From CAVUPF01 sp963743285 (GTDB lineage Bacteria > Actinomycetota > Thermoleophilia > Solirubrobacterales > 70-9), in contig CAVUPF010000001.1 in NCBI GenBank assembly GCA_963743285.1, positions 1 through 64,000 of the forward strand: a DNA stretch of 64,000 nucleotides. The letters run 5' to 3'. The notes below the pieces were generated by a model. That model was not told the origin of the DNA, searched no databases, and worked only from the letters and a program-made list of their open reading frames with translations. The position numbers and the translations under genes were made by a program. This document shows positions 45,377-54,781 of the stretch, in pieces. Every line of letters starts with the position of its first letter. Position 1 is the first letter of the stretch.

Positions 45377-47487
45377 TGCCTGCTGACGCTGTCCCTGTGA
45401 CTCCTCCCCCTTCTCCGCTGGAGCCCCACGAACGTGAGGCGATCTCGCTGTTTCGGCGCGACATCGTCGGCCGCGCCCTGAAAGAGAGCTTCGCGAAGCT
45501 CGATCCAAGGGTGCAGATCCGCAACCCGGTGATGTTCGTGGTCGAGATCGGGGCCCTGATCACCACCGTCACCTGGTTCATCCAGGTATTCGGCGGCAAA
45601 CCGCTCGGGGGCGGGCACGAGCCGGCCTGGTACACGTTCACGATTTCCTTCTGGCTGTGGCTGACCGTTGTCTTTGCGAACCTCGCCGAGGCATTTGCGG
45701 AGGGCCGCGGACGGGCGCAGGCGGACACGCTTCGCGCCATGCGCCAGGAGACGATGGCGACCCTGCGCGACGGCAGCACCAAGCAGGCCGCTGAGCTGAC
45801 CAAGGGCGACGTGGTCGTGGTCGAGGCCGGCGAGCTCATCCCCGGCGATGGGACCGTGCTCGAGGGCATCGCCTCGGTCGATGAGTCCGCGATCACCGGC
45901 GAGTCGGCACCGGTGATCCGCGAGTCCGGCGGTGACCGCAGCGCCGTGACCGGCGGCACCAAAGTGCTCTCTGACCAAATCGTCGTCGAAATCACCCAGG
46001 AGCCGGGCAACTCGTTTCTTGACCGGATGATCGCGCTGGTCGAGGGCGCCGAGCGCCGCAAGACCCCCAACGAGATCGCCCTGAACATCCTGCTTGCGGG
46101 GCTGACGCTGATCTTCATGATCGTTGTCGCGACGCTGCGGCCCTTTGGCCTCTTCGCCCACACCCCGATCTCTGAGACGACGCTGATCTCACTGCTCGTC
46201 GCGCTGATCCCGACCACGATCGGAGCGCTGCTCTCGGCGATCGGGATCGCCGGCATGGACCGCCTGGTGCGGCGCAACGTACTCGCCCTCTCCGGCCGCG
46301 CGGTCGAGGCCTCCGGCGATGTCGACGTGCTGCTGCTCGACAAGACCGGCACGATCACGATCGGCAACCGGCTGGCCTCCGAGTTCATTCCGATGCCCGG
46401 TGTCTCCGAGCAGGAGCTCGCCGAGGCTGCCCAGCTCGCATCGCTTGCCGACGAGACCCCCGAGGGGCGCTCGATAGTCGTCTTGGCCAAGCAGTTCGGG
46501 ATCCGCGAGCACGACATGGCGGAGCTGAACGCCGAGTTCGTGCCGTTCACGGCGCAGACGCGGATGAGCGGCGTCAACCTCGACGGTCGCCAGCTGCGCA
46601 AGGGCGCCGGCGACGCGATCATCGCTTTCGTCGAGGCCGAGGGCGGTCGTCCGCCCTCCGAGCTTCAGCCGGCGCTCGATCGGATCGGCCGCGAGGGAGG
46701 TACCCCGCTTGCCGTGTCCCGCGACGAGCGGGTGCTCGGCGTCATTTACCTCAAAGACACGATTAAGGAGGGGATGCGACAGCGCTTCGACGAGCTGCGA
46801 GCGATGGGCATCCGCACGATCATGGTCACCGGCGACAACAAACTCACCGCGGCGAAAATCGCCGAGGAGGCGGGCGTCGATGACTTCCTCGCCGAAGCGA
46901 CGCCGGAGCGAAAGCTCGAGCTGATCAAGGAGCAGCAGTCCGACGGCCGCCTGATCGCGATGACCGGCGACGGCACCAACGACGCCCCGGCCCTGGCCCA
47001 GGCCGACGTCGGCGTCGCGATGAACACCGGCACCCAGGCGGCACGCGAGGCGGGCAACATGGTCGACCTCGACTCCAACCCCACGAAGCTGATCGAGATC
47101 GTCGAGGTCGGCAAGCAGCTGCTGATCACCCGCGGCGCCCTCACCACCTTCTCGATCGCCAACGACGTCGCCAAGTACTTCGCGATCCTGCCGGCGATCT
47201 TCCTGACGACCTACGCCGTCTCCAAGCACGGCGATGGGCCGCTGCACGTGCTCAACATCATGAGCCTGGGAACGCCGGAATCGGCCGTGATCTCGGCGAT
47301 CATTTTCAACGCGCTGGTCATTCCGCTGCTGATCCCGCTCTCGCTGCGCGGCGTCAGCTACCGACCGATCGGCGCCAGTTCACTGCTGCGCCGCAACCTC
47401 CTGATCTACGGCCTCGGCGGCCTGATCGCCCCCTTCATCGGGATCAAGCTGATCGACCTGATCGTTCACAACCTGCTCGGAGCCTGA
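45376..47487 (+). CDS. kdpB: Potassium-transporting P-type ATPase subunit KdpB
   Basis: 703 residues. ITGESAPVIRESGGDRSAVT is the actuator TGES region, D322 of LLLDKTGTIT the phosphorylated Asp, RKGAGDAIIAF the nucleotide-domain Lys region and MTGDGTNDAPALAQADVGVA the hinge motif. DETPEGRSIVVLAKQ is characteristic of KdpB. The usual regulatory Ser of the TGES loop is present. It hydrolyses ATP to drive K+ import through KdpA. It is placed last in the transporter set here. Confidence 0.95.
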   Translation: MPADAVPVTPPPSPLEPHEREAISLFRRDIVGRALKESFAKLDPRVQIRNPVMFVVEIGALITTVTWFIQVFGGKPLGGGHEPAWYTFTISFWLWLTVVFANLAEAFAEGRGRAQADTLRAMRQETMATLRDGSTKQAAELTKGDVVVVEAGELIPGDGTVLEGIASVDESAITGESAPVIRESGGDRSAVTGGTKVLSDQIVVEITQEPGNSFLDRMIALVEGAERRKTPNEIALNILLAGLTLIFMIVVATLRPFGLFAHTPISETTLISLLVALIPTTIGALLSAIGIAGMDRLVRRNVLALSGRAVEASGDVDVLLLDKTGTITIGNRLASEFIPMPGVSEQELAEAAQLASLADETPEGRSIVVLAKQFGIREHDMAELNAEFVPFTAQTRMSGVNLDGRQLRKGAGDAIIAFVEAEGGRPPSELQPALDRIGREGGTPLAVSRDERVLGVIYLKDTIKEGMRQRFDELRAMGIRTIMVTGDNKLTAAKIAEEAGVDDFLAEATPERKLELIKEQQSDGRLIAMTGDGTNDAPALAQADVGVAMNTGTQAAREAGNMVDLDSNPTKLIEIVEVGKQLLITRGALTTFSIANDVAKYFAILPAIFLTTYAVSKHGDGPLHVLNIMSLGTPESAVISAIIFNALVIPLLIPLSLRGVSYRPIGASSLLRRNLLIYGLGGLIAPFIGIKLIDLIVHNLLGA

Positions 47488-47514
47488 GCGGCGGGAGCGC
47501 CGAGTGAGAGACCG

Positions 47515-48684
47515 ATGGCCGAGTTGTCGCCAAGCCCAGAGACGAGCCCCGAGGGGGGCCACAGGCGCGGCCGCTACAAGATCTTCCTCGGCATGGCTGC
47601 CGGGGTGGGGAAGACCTATCGCATGCTGCAGGAGGGCCACGCTGAGGCCGACGCGGGCCGCGACGTGGTGATCGGCTACCTGGAGCCGCACGAGCGCCAG
47701 GAGACGACCGACCAGGCACGCGGCCTCGAGATGGTGCCCCGCCGCCGCGTCCCCTACCGCGACGTGATGGTTGAGGAGATGGACCTTCAGGGTGTGCTGG
47801 ATCGAGCCCCAGAGCTCGCCCTGATCGACGAGCTCGCCCACACCAACGCCGCGGGCCTCGTCCACGAGAAGCGCTATGAGGACATTGGCGACGTGCTGGA
47901 GGCGGGGATCGACGTCTTCTCGACCGTCAACGTCCAGCATCTCGAGTCGCTCAACGATCAGGTCGCCGAGCTGACCGGAGCAAGGGTACGCGAGACGGTC
48001 CCCGACTCGGTGCTCGGCACCGCGGATGAGGTCGTCCTCATCGACCTCACGCCGGAGGCCCTGATCGCCCGCCTGCGGGCCGGCAAGATCTACCCGAGTG
48101 AGAACATCGACGCCGCCCTCAACAACTTCTTTCGGATCGAGAACCTCGCCGCGCTGCGCGAGGTCAGCCTGCGCCAGGTGGCCGAGGACGTCGAGTCCAA
48201 GCGGCTCGTGCTCAGCGAGGCAGGGCAGGTCGGGACCCGCGAAGAGCGGGTCTCCGCAGAGGTGCCGAAGGCGGTCGGCGAGCGGCTGCTCGCCCTGATC
48301 CGCCCCCATCCCAGCTCTCAGCGCCTCGTCCGCCGGGCCTGGCGCTCGGCGCAGCGACTCGGTACCGACCTCGACCTGCTCTGGGTGAAGCGCCCCGGCG
48401 AGCCGATCCAGGGGGAAGTGGAGCGCCAGGTGACGGCCTTGCGCCAGCTCGCCTCGGTGCTCGGTGCGACCCTGCTGATCGAGGAGCACGACGACATGGT
48501 GGCCGCGGTGGCGCGCGTCGTCCGCGAGCGTGGCAGCACCTACATCATGGTCGGCGAGTCCCTGCCCCGGCGCGGCCTGGGCCGCCTGCGCGAGCCGCTC
48601 CCGCAGCGGCTGATGCGCGCCACACCGCCCGGGGTCGACGTGCGGATCGTCGCCCATCGTGGCGTTAAGGAGGACGGAGGATGA
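47515..48684 (+). CDS. Short KdpD: sensor input domain and UspA domain, no kinase
   Basis: 389 residues. FLGMAAGVGKTYRML (Walker A at 26-34) opens the KdpD N-terminal domain, with GYLEPHERQET, ALIDELAHTNAAG (Walker B) and DVFSTVNVQHLESLND. Residues 250-385 are a UspA-like domain. The DUF4118 helices, GAF and histidine-kinase parts found in full KdpD (about 890 residues) are absent, and the frame ends normally. Short KdpD forms are known from some cyanobacteria and deinococci. No KdpE gene is in the window, so the output partner must be elsewhere or absent. Confidence 0.85.
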   Translation: MAELSPSPETSPEGGHRRGRYKIFLGMAAGVGKTYRMLQEGHAEADAGRDVVIGYLEPHERQETTDQARGLEMVPRRRVPYRDVMVEEMDLQGVLDRAPELALIDELAHTNAAGLVHEKRYEDIGDVLEAGIDVFSTVNVQHLESLNDQVAELTGARVRETVPDSVLGTADEVVLIDLTPEALIARLRAGKIYPSENIDAALNNFFRIENLAALREVSLRQVAEDVESKRLVLSEAGQVGTREERVSAEVPKAVGERLLALIRPHPSSQRLVRRAWRSAQRLGTDLDLLWVKRPGEPIQGEVERQVTALRQLASVLGATLLIEEHDDMVAAVARVVRERGSTYIMVGESLPRRGLGRLREPLPQRLMRATPPGVDVRIVAHRGVKEDGG

Positions 48685-49259
48685 TCGAGCTCCTCGCCGT
48701 AGGTCTCGCCCTCGTGCTCGGCCTCGCCGGCGGCTATCTGATCGCCCGTGCGCGCCGTGGCGGGCACCGCTCCGAGCGTCCCGATGCGGTCCACCAGATC
48801 CTCCTGCCATTCACCGGCACCGAGATCTCCCGCCGCGCCGTCGACGCCGCGCTGCGCCTCGCCCGGGCGGAGGGAGCGACGCTGATGCCCGCCTATCTGG
48901 CGACGGTGCCGAAGCAGCTACCGCTGGAGTGCGCGATCCCCGGTGAGGCCGCCAAGGCGATGCCGATGCTGGAGGCGATCGAGCAGCGGGCTGGCGCCCA
49001 GGGAGTTTCGGTGGACGCCCGGGTCGAGCGCGGCCGCTCTCACCGCCACGCGCTGGAGCGGCTCCTGGAGCGCGAGAGCTTCGACCGCGTCGTCGTGCCT
49101 GCCAGCGCCGCCGGGCGCACCGGCTTCTCCGGCGATGATCTGGTCTGGTTGCTGGAGAAGGCGCCGGCTGAGGTGCTGATCCTGCGCCCCGGCCCTCAGG
49201 ACGATCGCGTCGTCAGCGCTTCCGCCAACGGCAACGGCAACGGCAACGGGCGACTCTGA
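48681..49259 (+). CDS. Membrane-anchored universal stress protein
   Basis: 192 residues starting in an ATGA overlap with the short kdpD. Residues 4-22 (LLAVGLALVLGLAGGYLIAR) are a membrane anchor. A UspA fold follows (HQILLPFTGTEISRRAVDAA, FDRVVVPASAAGRTGFSGDD, APAEVLILRPGP), though the GxxG-9x-G ATP loop is only partly kept. The C-terminus is an NG repeat (GNGNGNG) of probable linker type. Coupling to KdpD suggests a role in K+ sensing or Kdp control. Confidence 0.75.
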   Translation: MIELLAVGLALVLGLAGGYLIARARRGGHRSERPDAVHQILLPFTGTEISRRAVDAALRLARAEGATLMPAYLATVPKQLPLECAIPGEAAKAMPMLEAIEQRAGAQGVSVDARVERGRSHRHALERLLERESFDRVVVPASAAGRTGFSGDDLVWLLEKAPAEVLILRPGPQDDRVVSASANGNGNGNGRL

Positions 49260-49271
49260 GCGGCGCCCTGC

Positions 49272-49440
49272 TCAGTACTTCTCGGCCGCCCGCTCCAGCG
49301 TCTCGCGCAGGTTCTCACAGCGCCTTCCTCGTCCTCCAGGAAGTAGATGTTCATCGCGCTGCGCAGATCTCCACGCAGCAACCAAACGCCGTTAGCGACC
49401 TTCTCCCCTTCTTCGCGCCCTGAGTTTAGTCTTGCCTCGG
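49272..49440 (-). pseudogene. MBL-fold hydrolase remnant
   Basis: Reading leftward, GEKVANGVWLLRGDLRSAMN and then IYFLEDEE match the first strands of MBL-fold hydrolases. A one-base shift then gives RCENLRETLERAAEKY to a stop at 49272-49274, which looks like a C-terminal helix. There is no start codon and no metal-binding core, so the middle seems deleted. Confidence 0.3.
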
Positions 49441-49589
49441 TGCCCGGGCTGTGGAAATTTGGATTGGCGGTGCTGGTCGTCTGTCTGGTCGCCTCGATGG
49501 CGATCGCGATCGTGCGGCTGTCGACGACGCCGACCGAAATCCTCGGCGCCGGCTTCCACGACTGGCACGGGCATCTAATGCCACGTTAG
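49440..49589 (+). CDS. Possible small membrane protein
   Basis: A GTG at 49440 opens 49 codons with one clear hydrophobic helix (FGLAVLVVCLVASMAIAIVR) and a polar end GAGFHDWHGHLMPR. No ribosome site is evident and no family recognised. It lies 39 bases before the UspA gene. Low confidence. Confidence 0.3.
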   Translation: MPGLWKFGLAVLVVCLVASMAIAIVRLSTTPTEILGAGFHDWHGHLMPR

Positions 49590-49628
49590 TATCAGCCGCG
49601 TTCAGCGACCGAGCAGAGGAGGCGGGGC

Positions 49629-50072
49629 GTGTTCACTCGCATCGTGGTTGGGACGGATGGCTCTGAGACCGCGGCCGAGGCGGTGCGACAGGCCGTTGAC
49701 CTCGCCAAGCTCTCCGGCGCCAAGCTCAGCATCGTCAGCGCCTACGCGCCGGTCTCGAAACGGCGCATCGAGGGGGAGCGGCAAGACGCTCCGCCCGACG
49801 TCCAATACGAGATCGGCCCGCGCGAGGACGTCAACCTGGTCCTTGAGGCGGCCGCCGCCGCGGCCAAGGGCGAGGGGGTGGAGGTTCAGATCCACCCGGT
49901 GCAGGGCGACCCGGCCGAGGCCATTCTCAATGTCGCCGAAGAGACCAGTGCCGATTTGATCGTGGTTGGAAACAAGGGGATGACCGGCGCCCGCCGCTTC
50001 CTCTTGGGCAGTGTCCCCAACAACGTCTCCCATAATGCTCCCTGCAGCGTGATCATCGTCCGCACTACCTGA
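49629..50072 (+). CDS. Universal stress protein, ATP-binding type
   Basis: 147 residues from a GTG at 49629 behind GAGGAGGCGGGGC. VVGTDGSETAAEAVRQAVDL is the first strand and helix, and GNKGMTGARRFLLGSVPNNV contains the complete G2xG9xGS/T ATP-binding loop. A cytoplasmic dimer in nucleotide-linked stress response is expected. It converges with the subtilase gene, overlapping by eight bases. Confidence 0.88.
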   Translation: MFTRIVVGTDGSETAAEAVRQAVDLAKLSGAKLSIVSAYAPVSKRRIEGERQDAPPDVQYEIGPREDVNLVLEAAAAAAKGEGVEVQIHPVQGDPAEAILNVAEETSADLIVVGNKGMTGARRFLLGSVPNNVSHNAPCSVIIVRTT

Positions 50073-51408
50073 TCGACGGATCGGTGGCGCGGGCGGCGTC
50101 GATCAGCCCGGCCCCCTGTTGGGTTGGCGGCAGCCCGATGTTTCGCGCAGTCTGCTCCAGCCGCTGAGTCACTGCCTGGACCAGTCCCTCAGGCGTCGTC
50201 TTCGGGATGACCCCGGCAGCGAGGATCAGCGCTGCCGTAGCCGATACGTGCGCTGCCGCCATCGAGGTCCCGGAGTAGCTTCCCGGCTCTCCGAAGAGTT
50301 CGGTGCTGCCGCGCTTCAGGGTCACCTGGTAGATCGGCTGGTCCAAGATAGACGGGCAGCCGGCCCGAGGTTCCCCGCCCCCAGGTGCGACGAGGTCGAC
50401 GTCCTTGCCGGTCAGTGAGTACCTGCCGAGGCAGGCCCCCTCGGTGGTGCCGCCGACCGCGATCACGTGCGGCGCGGTGGCCGGGGCCGAGATGCAGCGC
50501 TCGGCTTCCCGGTTGCCGACCGAGGCCACCGTCACGACCCCACGTACGTAAGCCCTGTGGAGCGCCCCGTTGACGATCGGCACGTTCTGGTGGCATTCGA
50601 AGTTGAAGCTCATGTTGATCACGTTGGCGCCGTGGGACACCGCGAAGTCGATGCCCTTGGCGATCTCGTTGGCCTGTCCTTCCCCGTGCCTGTTCAGAAC
50701 GCGAACCGGCATCAGCTTGGCGCCATAGGCGAGTCCGGTCAGCCCTACCCCGTTGCCGGTCTCCTCGGCGATCGTTCCAGCCACGTGAGTGCCGTGGCCA
50801 TTTCGATCCAGCGGCAGTCGATCGTTTCTGACGAAGTCATAGCCCTTGACGAACTGGCTGGCCGAGAAGTCCGGGCTGCGGAGGAAGTGCTTGCCCAATG
50901 AGCGATAGGCGATCCCGGTATCCAGGACAGCGACAGTGACGCCTTCGCCCCCGGGGTGGCCCGCTTCGATCAGGTTCCTCCAGGCTGCCGGTGCGTCGAT
51001 GCCTCCCGGCGAGGTGGGGAGCAGCGAGGTGCCGTCGCTTTTCCAGGGCAGGAAGTTCCACTGCTTATAAACCCATCCTCCGGGCATGCCCAGGCTCGCC
51101 AGTCCGCCTGGGTCGTTGGGAATGTAGTAGGGGGAGCTGGGGATCGCCGCCGAGGCTTTTGCGATGTAGTTCGGCTCTGCATATGAGACCCGCGGGCTCT
51201 TGCTGAGCGCCGCAGTGGCCTCGCGCACGCCGACTCGCGGCGGCAGCCCGAAGGTCTTCCCGGTCCGTTCGCCGTCAAACTTGACGATCAGCTGGCGCGG
51301 CACGAAGTCGGTAGGGCCGCTTGGCCCAGTCGCGCGGGCCAGCGCTGGGCCAGCGCCGAGCGCCGCCAGCAGGGTAGCCGCGGTGAGGATCAAGAATCGT
51401 CTCTTCAT
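50065..51408 (-). CDS. Secreted S8 (subtilisin-like) serine protease
   Basis: 447 residues from the ATG at 51408. Signal peptide RRFLILTAATLLAALGAGPA, a short I9-like propeptide region (RQLIVKFDGERTGK then VSYAEPNYIAKA), then the catalytic domain with D163 (VAVLDTGI), H205 (NGHGTHVAGT) and S382 (YSGTSMAAAH). NVINMSFNF supplies the substrate strand and ASVGNREAERC the oxyanion Asn. Exported, general protease. It is divergent from tadA. Confidence 0.92.
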   Translation of the reverse strand: MKRRFLILTAATLLAALGAGPALARATGPSGPTDFVPRQLIVKFDGERTGKTFGLPPRVGVREATAALSKSPRVSYAEPNYIAKASAAIPSSPYYIPNDPGGLASLGMPGGWVYKQWNFLPWKSDGTSLLPTSPGGIDAPAAWRNLIEAGHPGGEGVTVAVLDTGIAYRSLGKHFLRSPDFSASQFVKGYDFVRNDRLPLDRNGHGTHVAGTIAEETGNGVGLTGLAYGAKLMPVRVLNRHGEGQANEIAKGIDFAVSHGANVINMSFNFECHQNVPIVNGALHRAYVRGVVTVASVGNREAERCISAPATAPHVIAVGGTTEGACLGRYSLTGKDVDLVAPGGGEPRAGCPSILDQPIYQVTLKRGSTELFGEPGSYSGTSMAAAHVSATAALILAAGVIPKTTPEGLVQAVTQRLEQTARNIGLPPTQQGAGLIDAARATDPSIR

Positions 51409-51500
51409 CTGGTCTGTGCTCGCCGTAATTCCATTCGAACGAGCACTCCCTAAACACCGGCCCGCTGACGAAGTTGTAGGTCCCACATACTCCCCGATGG

Positions 51501-51968
51501 ATGGACGCTGGCGCTTTCACAACAGAGCAGGCCCGCCTCATGGGCCTGGCAATTGAGCGGGCACAGGAGGCCGGGCGACATGGCGATGTGCCGATCGGCG
51601 CCGTCATCGTCCGCGACGGAGAGCCGATCGGCGCCGCCGGCAACGAGCGCGAGCTGCGCCAGGACCCCACTGCCCACGCCGAGATCCTCGCGATCCGCGC
51701 CGCCTCCGAGGCGTTGGGCGGCTGGCGCTTGCCGGGGACGACTCTCTACGTCACCCTCGAGCCCTGCGCGATGTGCGCCGGAGCGATCGTCCTCGCCCGC
51801 ATCCCGGCGGTCGTGTTCGGCGCTCCGGACCCGAAGGCGGGCGCAGCCGGCAGCGTTCTCGACATTCTCGCCGAGCCGGCCCTGAACCACCGCCCGCAGG
51901 TCAGCGGGGGGGTGATGGGGGAGGAGTGCGCAGTCCTGTTGCGCGATTTCTTCCAGTTGCGTCGTTGA
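51501..51968 (+). CDS. tadA: tRNA-specific adenosine deaminase
   Basis: 155 residues. TAHAEI (H59, E61) and EPCAMC (C89, C92) are the zinc site of the CDA fold. GDVPIGAVIVRDGEPIG, FGAPDPKAGAAGS and the C-terminal CAVLLRDFFQLRR match TadA. It converts A34 to inosine in tRNA-Arg(ACG). It lies directly before a convergent tRNA-Ser gene. Confidence 0.9.
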   Translation: MDAGAFTTEQARLMGLAIERAQEAGRHGDVPIGAVIVRDGEPIGAAGNERELRQDPTAHAEILAIRAASEALGGWRLPGTTLYVTLEPCAMCAGAIVLARIPAVVFGAPDPKAGAAGSVLDILAEPALNHRPQVSGGVMGEECAVLLRDFFQLRR

Positions 51969-51969
51969 G

Positions 51970-52059
51970 CGGAGAGGGTGGGATTCGAACCCACGAGGCG
52001 GGTTAACCCCGCCCACGCGATTTCCAGTCGCGCTCCTTAAGCCACTCGGACACCTCTCC
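51970..52059 (-). tRNA. tRNA-Ser (anticodon GGA)
   Basis: Acceptor arms GGAGAGG (52053-52059) and CCTCTCC (51971-51977), discriminator G, anticodon loop CTGGAAA giving GGA, a long variable arm with GGGCGGGG/CCCCGCC as in class II tRNAs, and a GGTTCGAATCC T arm. CCA is not encoded. Confidence 0.95.
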
Positions 52060-52200
52060 AGGGAGCGCCTGAAAGCCTAGCTTGGCACTTGCAAACAGGG
52101 GCGAAAGCTCAGGCGGCTACAGCCTGTTCCAGCCCGACGGCCCCGATCGGAATGATGATCGAGTCGGTTTCCCAGGGGGGCTTGGCGGGTCGGTGACCGC

Positions 52201-52413
52201 TTAGCGGGGCGGGCGCGACCAGGAGTACGAGGCCAAAGTGCCCAACGCCCAGAGGCCGTAGACCTCTGTGACCAACAGCATCGCGACGGCAACTGGATCG
52301 GCTCCCTGCCAGCTCCATCCGATTCTCCAGCTCAGGTAGCCGACCCCCCAGGTCAGTGCCACCACGGCGAGCATCCGCAGTAGCGGCGGAAGGCGATCGA
52401 AGAACCGCCCCAT
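52201..52413 (-). CDS. Small membrane protein or glycosyltransferase N-terminal remnant
   Basis: 70 residues from the ATG at 52413, with two hydrophobic segments (LLRMLAVVALTWGVGYLSWR and ADPVAVAMLLVTEVYGLWAL). The pattern TWGVGYLSWRIGWSWQGADP followed by a second helix resembles the first two helices of cellulose-synthase-like GT2 proteins, but the frame stops right after SWSRPPR. It may be a free-standing small protein or the truncated start of a lost gene. Confidence 0.4.
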   Translation of the reverse strand: MGRFFDRLPPLLRMLAVVALTWGVGYLSWRIGWSWQGADPVAVAMLLVTEVYGLWALGTLASYSWSRPPR

Positions 52414-52551
52414 TAGAGTCTGCTCGCCTCCTTGCACCGCGCATTGATCGGCGCTCGGTTCGCCCCTTGAGCTCTGGGACGGGACGGCTACGCCCCCTCG
52501 TTTCGCTCGATCTCCCCACGACCATAGAATCCGTCCTCTGGCCGAGTCCCC

Positions 52552-52640
52552 GGAGGGGTGCCGGAGTGGTTGAACGGGGCGGTCTCGAAAACCGTTGGCC
52601 GTCGCAAGGCGGCTCGTGGGTTCGAATCCCACCCCCTCCG
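52552..52640 (+). tRNA. tRNA-Ser (anticodon CGA)
   Basis: Acceptor arms GGAGGGG (52552-52558) and CCCCTCC (52633-52639), discriminator G, anticodon loop CTCGAAA giving CGA, class II variable arm GCCGTCGCAAGGCGGC, T arm GGTTCGAATCC. No encoded CCA. Confidence 0.95.
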
Positions 52641-53213
52641 TTTTGGAATGCGGATTCCGCAGTCTCAAGCGGGATCGCGGGGCGGTGTCTCGCTATTGCA
52701 GCGGTGGTCCTTGTTGCCGGTCAATGCCGCTCAAGACCGCCTGGCCTGGGTGGCGCCGATCGCAAAACCGATCGCACAAACCCGCCTCTGCGCCCGCGTG
52801 CGCGGAATAGCAGTCAGGCACGGCTAGAAGCGCCTAGCGAAGCGGCCTCGGAGTGGTCCATTTCGTAACGCTGCCGTAGCGCTGATGCAGTCGATACCGA
52901 GACGTAACTGCTTCACTGCAAATGTCGCTACCACGCGAAGGGAAACCGCCATTTCGGCTTGCCTGAACGCCCCCTTCTCGTCCAGATGAGCAGAAGCGAG
53001 AATCTGGTTGATCGCGCCGGCATCTCCTCAAAGGCAGAATGCCGGTGCCAGCTACCGCCTACGGTCAGTCGGCAGTCTCTTTATCGCTGCCCAAGATGCT
53101 GTCTGGATTGCCACGACACGCGTGCTACGTGCTTCCCCTTCACGCACACTCGGCTATTTTCGTTCCGGCCGAACAGAAGGATCGCGCGCTCAGCGCAGAC
53201 CCAGGAGAACAAA
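52641..53213. other. Gene-free stretch
   Basis: 573 bases between tRNA-Ser(CGA) and the broken flavoprotein. Base composition is less GC-rich than its surroundings and no frame reads like a known protein. A GGAG site at 53204 belongs to the next gene. I see no copy of the tRNA 3' end here. Confidence 0.5.
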
Positions 53214-54618
53214 ATGCATGCCAACACGGACTATCTGGTTGTAGGGGCGGGTGCGAGCGGCCTCGCCTTCGCCGACGCGCTGGTGGCCGAGGCGGATGTT
53301 GAGGTGACGGTGATCGACCGTCGACGGGCCCCGGGAGGTCATTGGGTGGATGCGTATCCGTTCGTTCGCCTGCACACCCCCTCCGCGTACTACGGCGTGA
53401 ACTCGCTGGCACTCGGCGAGGACCGCATCGACCAGGTCGGCGAGAACGCCGGGTACTACGAGCGGGCGACCGGCGAGGAGGTCTGCGAGTACTTCGCCGA
53501 GGCGGCCGGGCGGCTCACGGAGACAGGCCGGGTCCGCGTGCTCACCGGCCACGAGCACCTGGGCGCCGGGAGCGACGGTGAGCAGGTCAGGGACCTGAGC
53601 ACCGGAGAGCTTCACGATGTCGCTGTACGTCGCAAGGTCGTCGATGCTCGATACCTGGAGGCGTCGATCCCGGCGACCCACGCCGTCCCGTTCGAGGTGG
53701 CACCGGGCGTTCGGCTCGTCCCCGATCAACGACCTGCCGGCGGCCGCGCAATCAGGCTGCTCCTACGCCGTGCTCGGGTCCGGCAAGACGGCTGTGGACG
53801 CGTGCATCTGGCTTCTGGACAACGACGTGGAGCCAGATCGGATTCGCTGGATCCGGCCCCGCGACGCGTGGTTCTATGACCGCAGCCACTTTCAGCCGCT
53901 GGAGCAGGTCGGCGCGATCATGGAGGGGAACGCTCTCGATGCCGAGGCCGGCGCCGAGGCGGCCGACATCGACGACCTCTTCGAGCGGCTCGAGGCCTCG
54001 GGGCGACTCGACGCGGATCGACCCGGCGTGCGCCGGCGACGATGTACCGCGGCACGATGCTCAGCGCCCGCGAGCTTGAGGCCCTGCGGCAGATCGAGGA
54101 CGTCGTCAGGCTCGGTCGGGTGCGGCGGATCGAGGCCGACCGGATCGTGCTCGAGCGCGGGGAGACCAAAACCGGCCCCGACGTCCTGCACGTGGACTGC
54201 ACGGCGCTCGGCCTGAACAACGCCCCCGCCACGCCGATCTTCCAGCCCGATCGGATCGTGCTCCAGCAGGTGCGGCACCTCTCGCCGTGTTTCAACGCAG
54301 CCCTCATCGGCTTCGTCGAGGCCCACCGGGACGACGACGCGGACAAGAACCGGCTCTGCCCACCCAACCCCTACCCCAGCAGCATCGAGGACTGGCCGCG
54401 CATGATGAGCCGCACATGGAGAACGGAGGGGCGGTGGTTGAGCGAGCCCGACCTCTCGGCGTGGGTGGCCAAGAGCCGGCTCAACCTGCTGCGTGCGCTT
54501 CCCGACCACGCGGCGGAGCCGTCCGTGCAAGACGGCAGTCAAGCGATATCTCACCCACGTCGGCGCGGCGATCGAGCGGCTGAAGCAGTTGGAAGAGGTT
54601 GAGTTGACCGAGGGGTAG
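53214..54618 (+). pseudogene. FAD/NAD(P)-binding oxidoreductase with several frameshifts
   Basis: Starts at ATG 53214 behind AGGAG. NTDYLVVGAGASGLAFADAL is the FAD-binding turn, then ADVEVTVIDRRRAPGGHWVD, and, after a shift in a CCCC run near 53720, INDLPAAAQSGCSYAVLGSG with KTAVDACIWLLDN as the second nucleotide-binding turn. Further shifts occur near 54015, 54035 and 54530. The true C-terminus reads VKRYLTHVGAAIERLKQLEE to the TAG at 54616-54618. It resembles flavin-containing monooxygenase-like proteins of about 450-470 residues. Four lesions in one gene suggest decay. Confidence 0.7.
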
Positions 54619-54781
54619 AGGCAAGCGGCTCGGTTGGCTGGGGACGTGGACGTTCAGGCCGCGGGAACATCCCTGACCATTCCGTGCCCTGACTTCCGAC
54701 CCGCGGTACTGTGGCGACTGGGTCGCGTGACTTAGGCTATGGGCCGATCGACGGAGGAGTTTTGAGATGTAGTATCGACCG

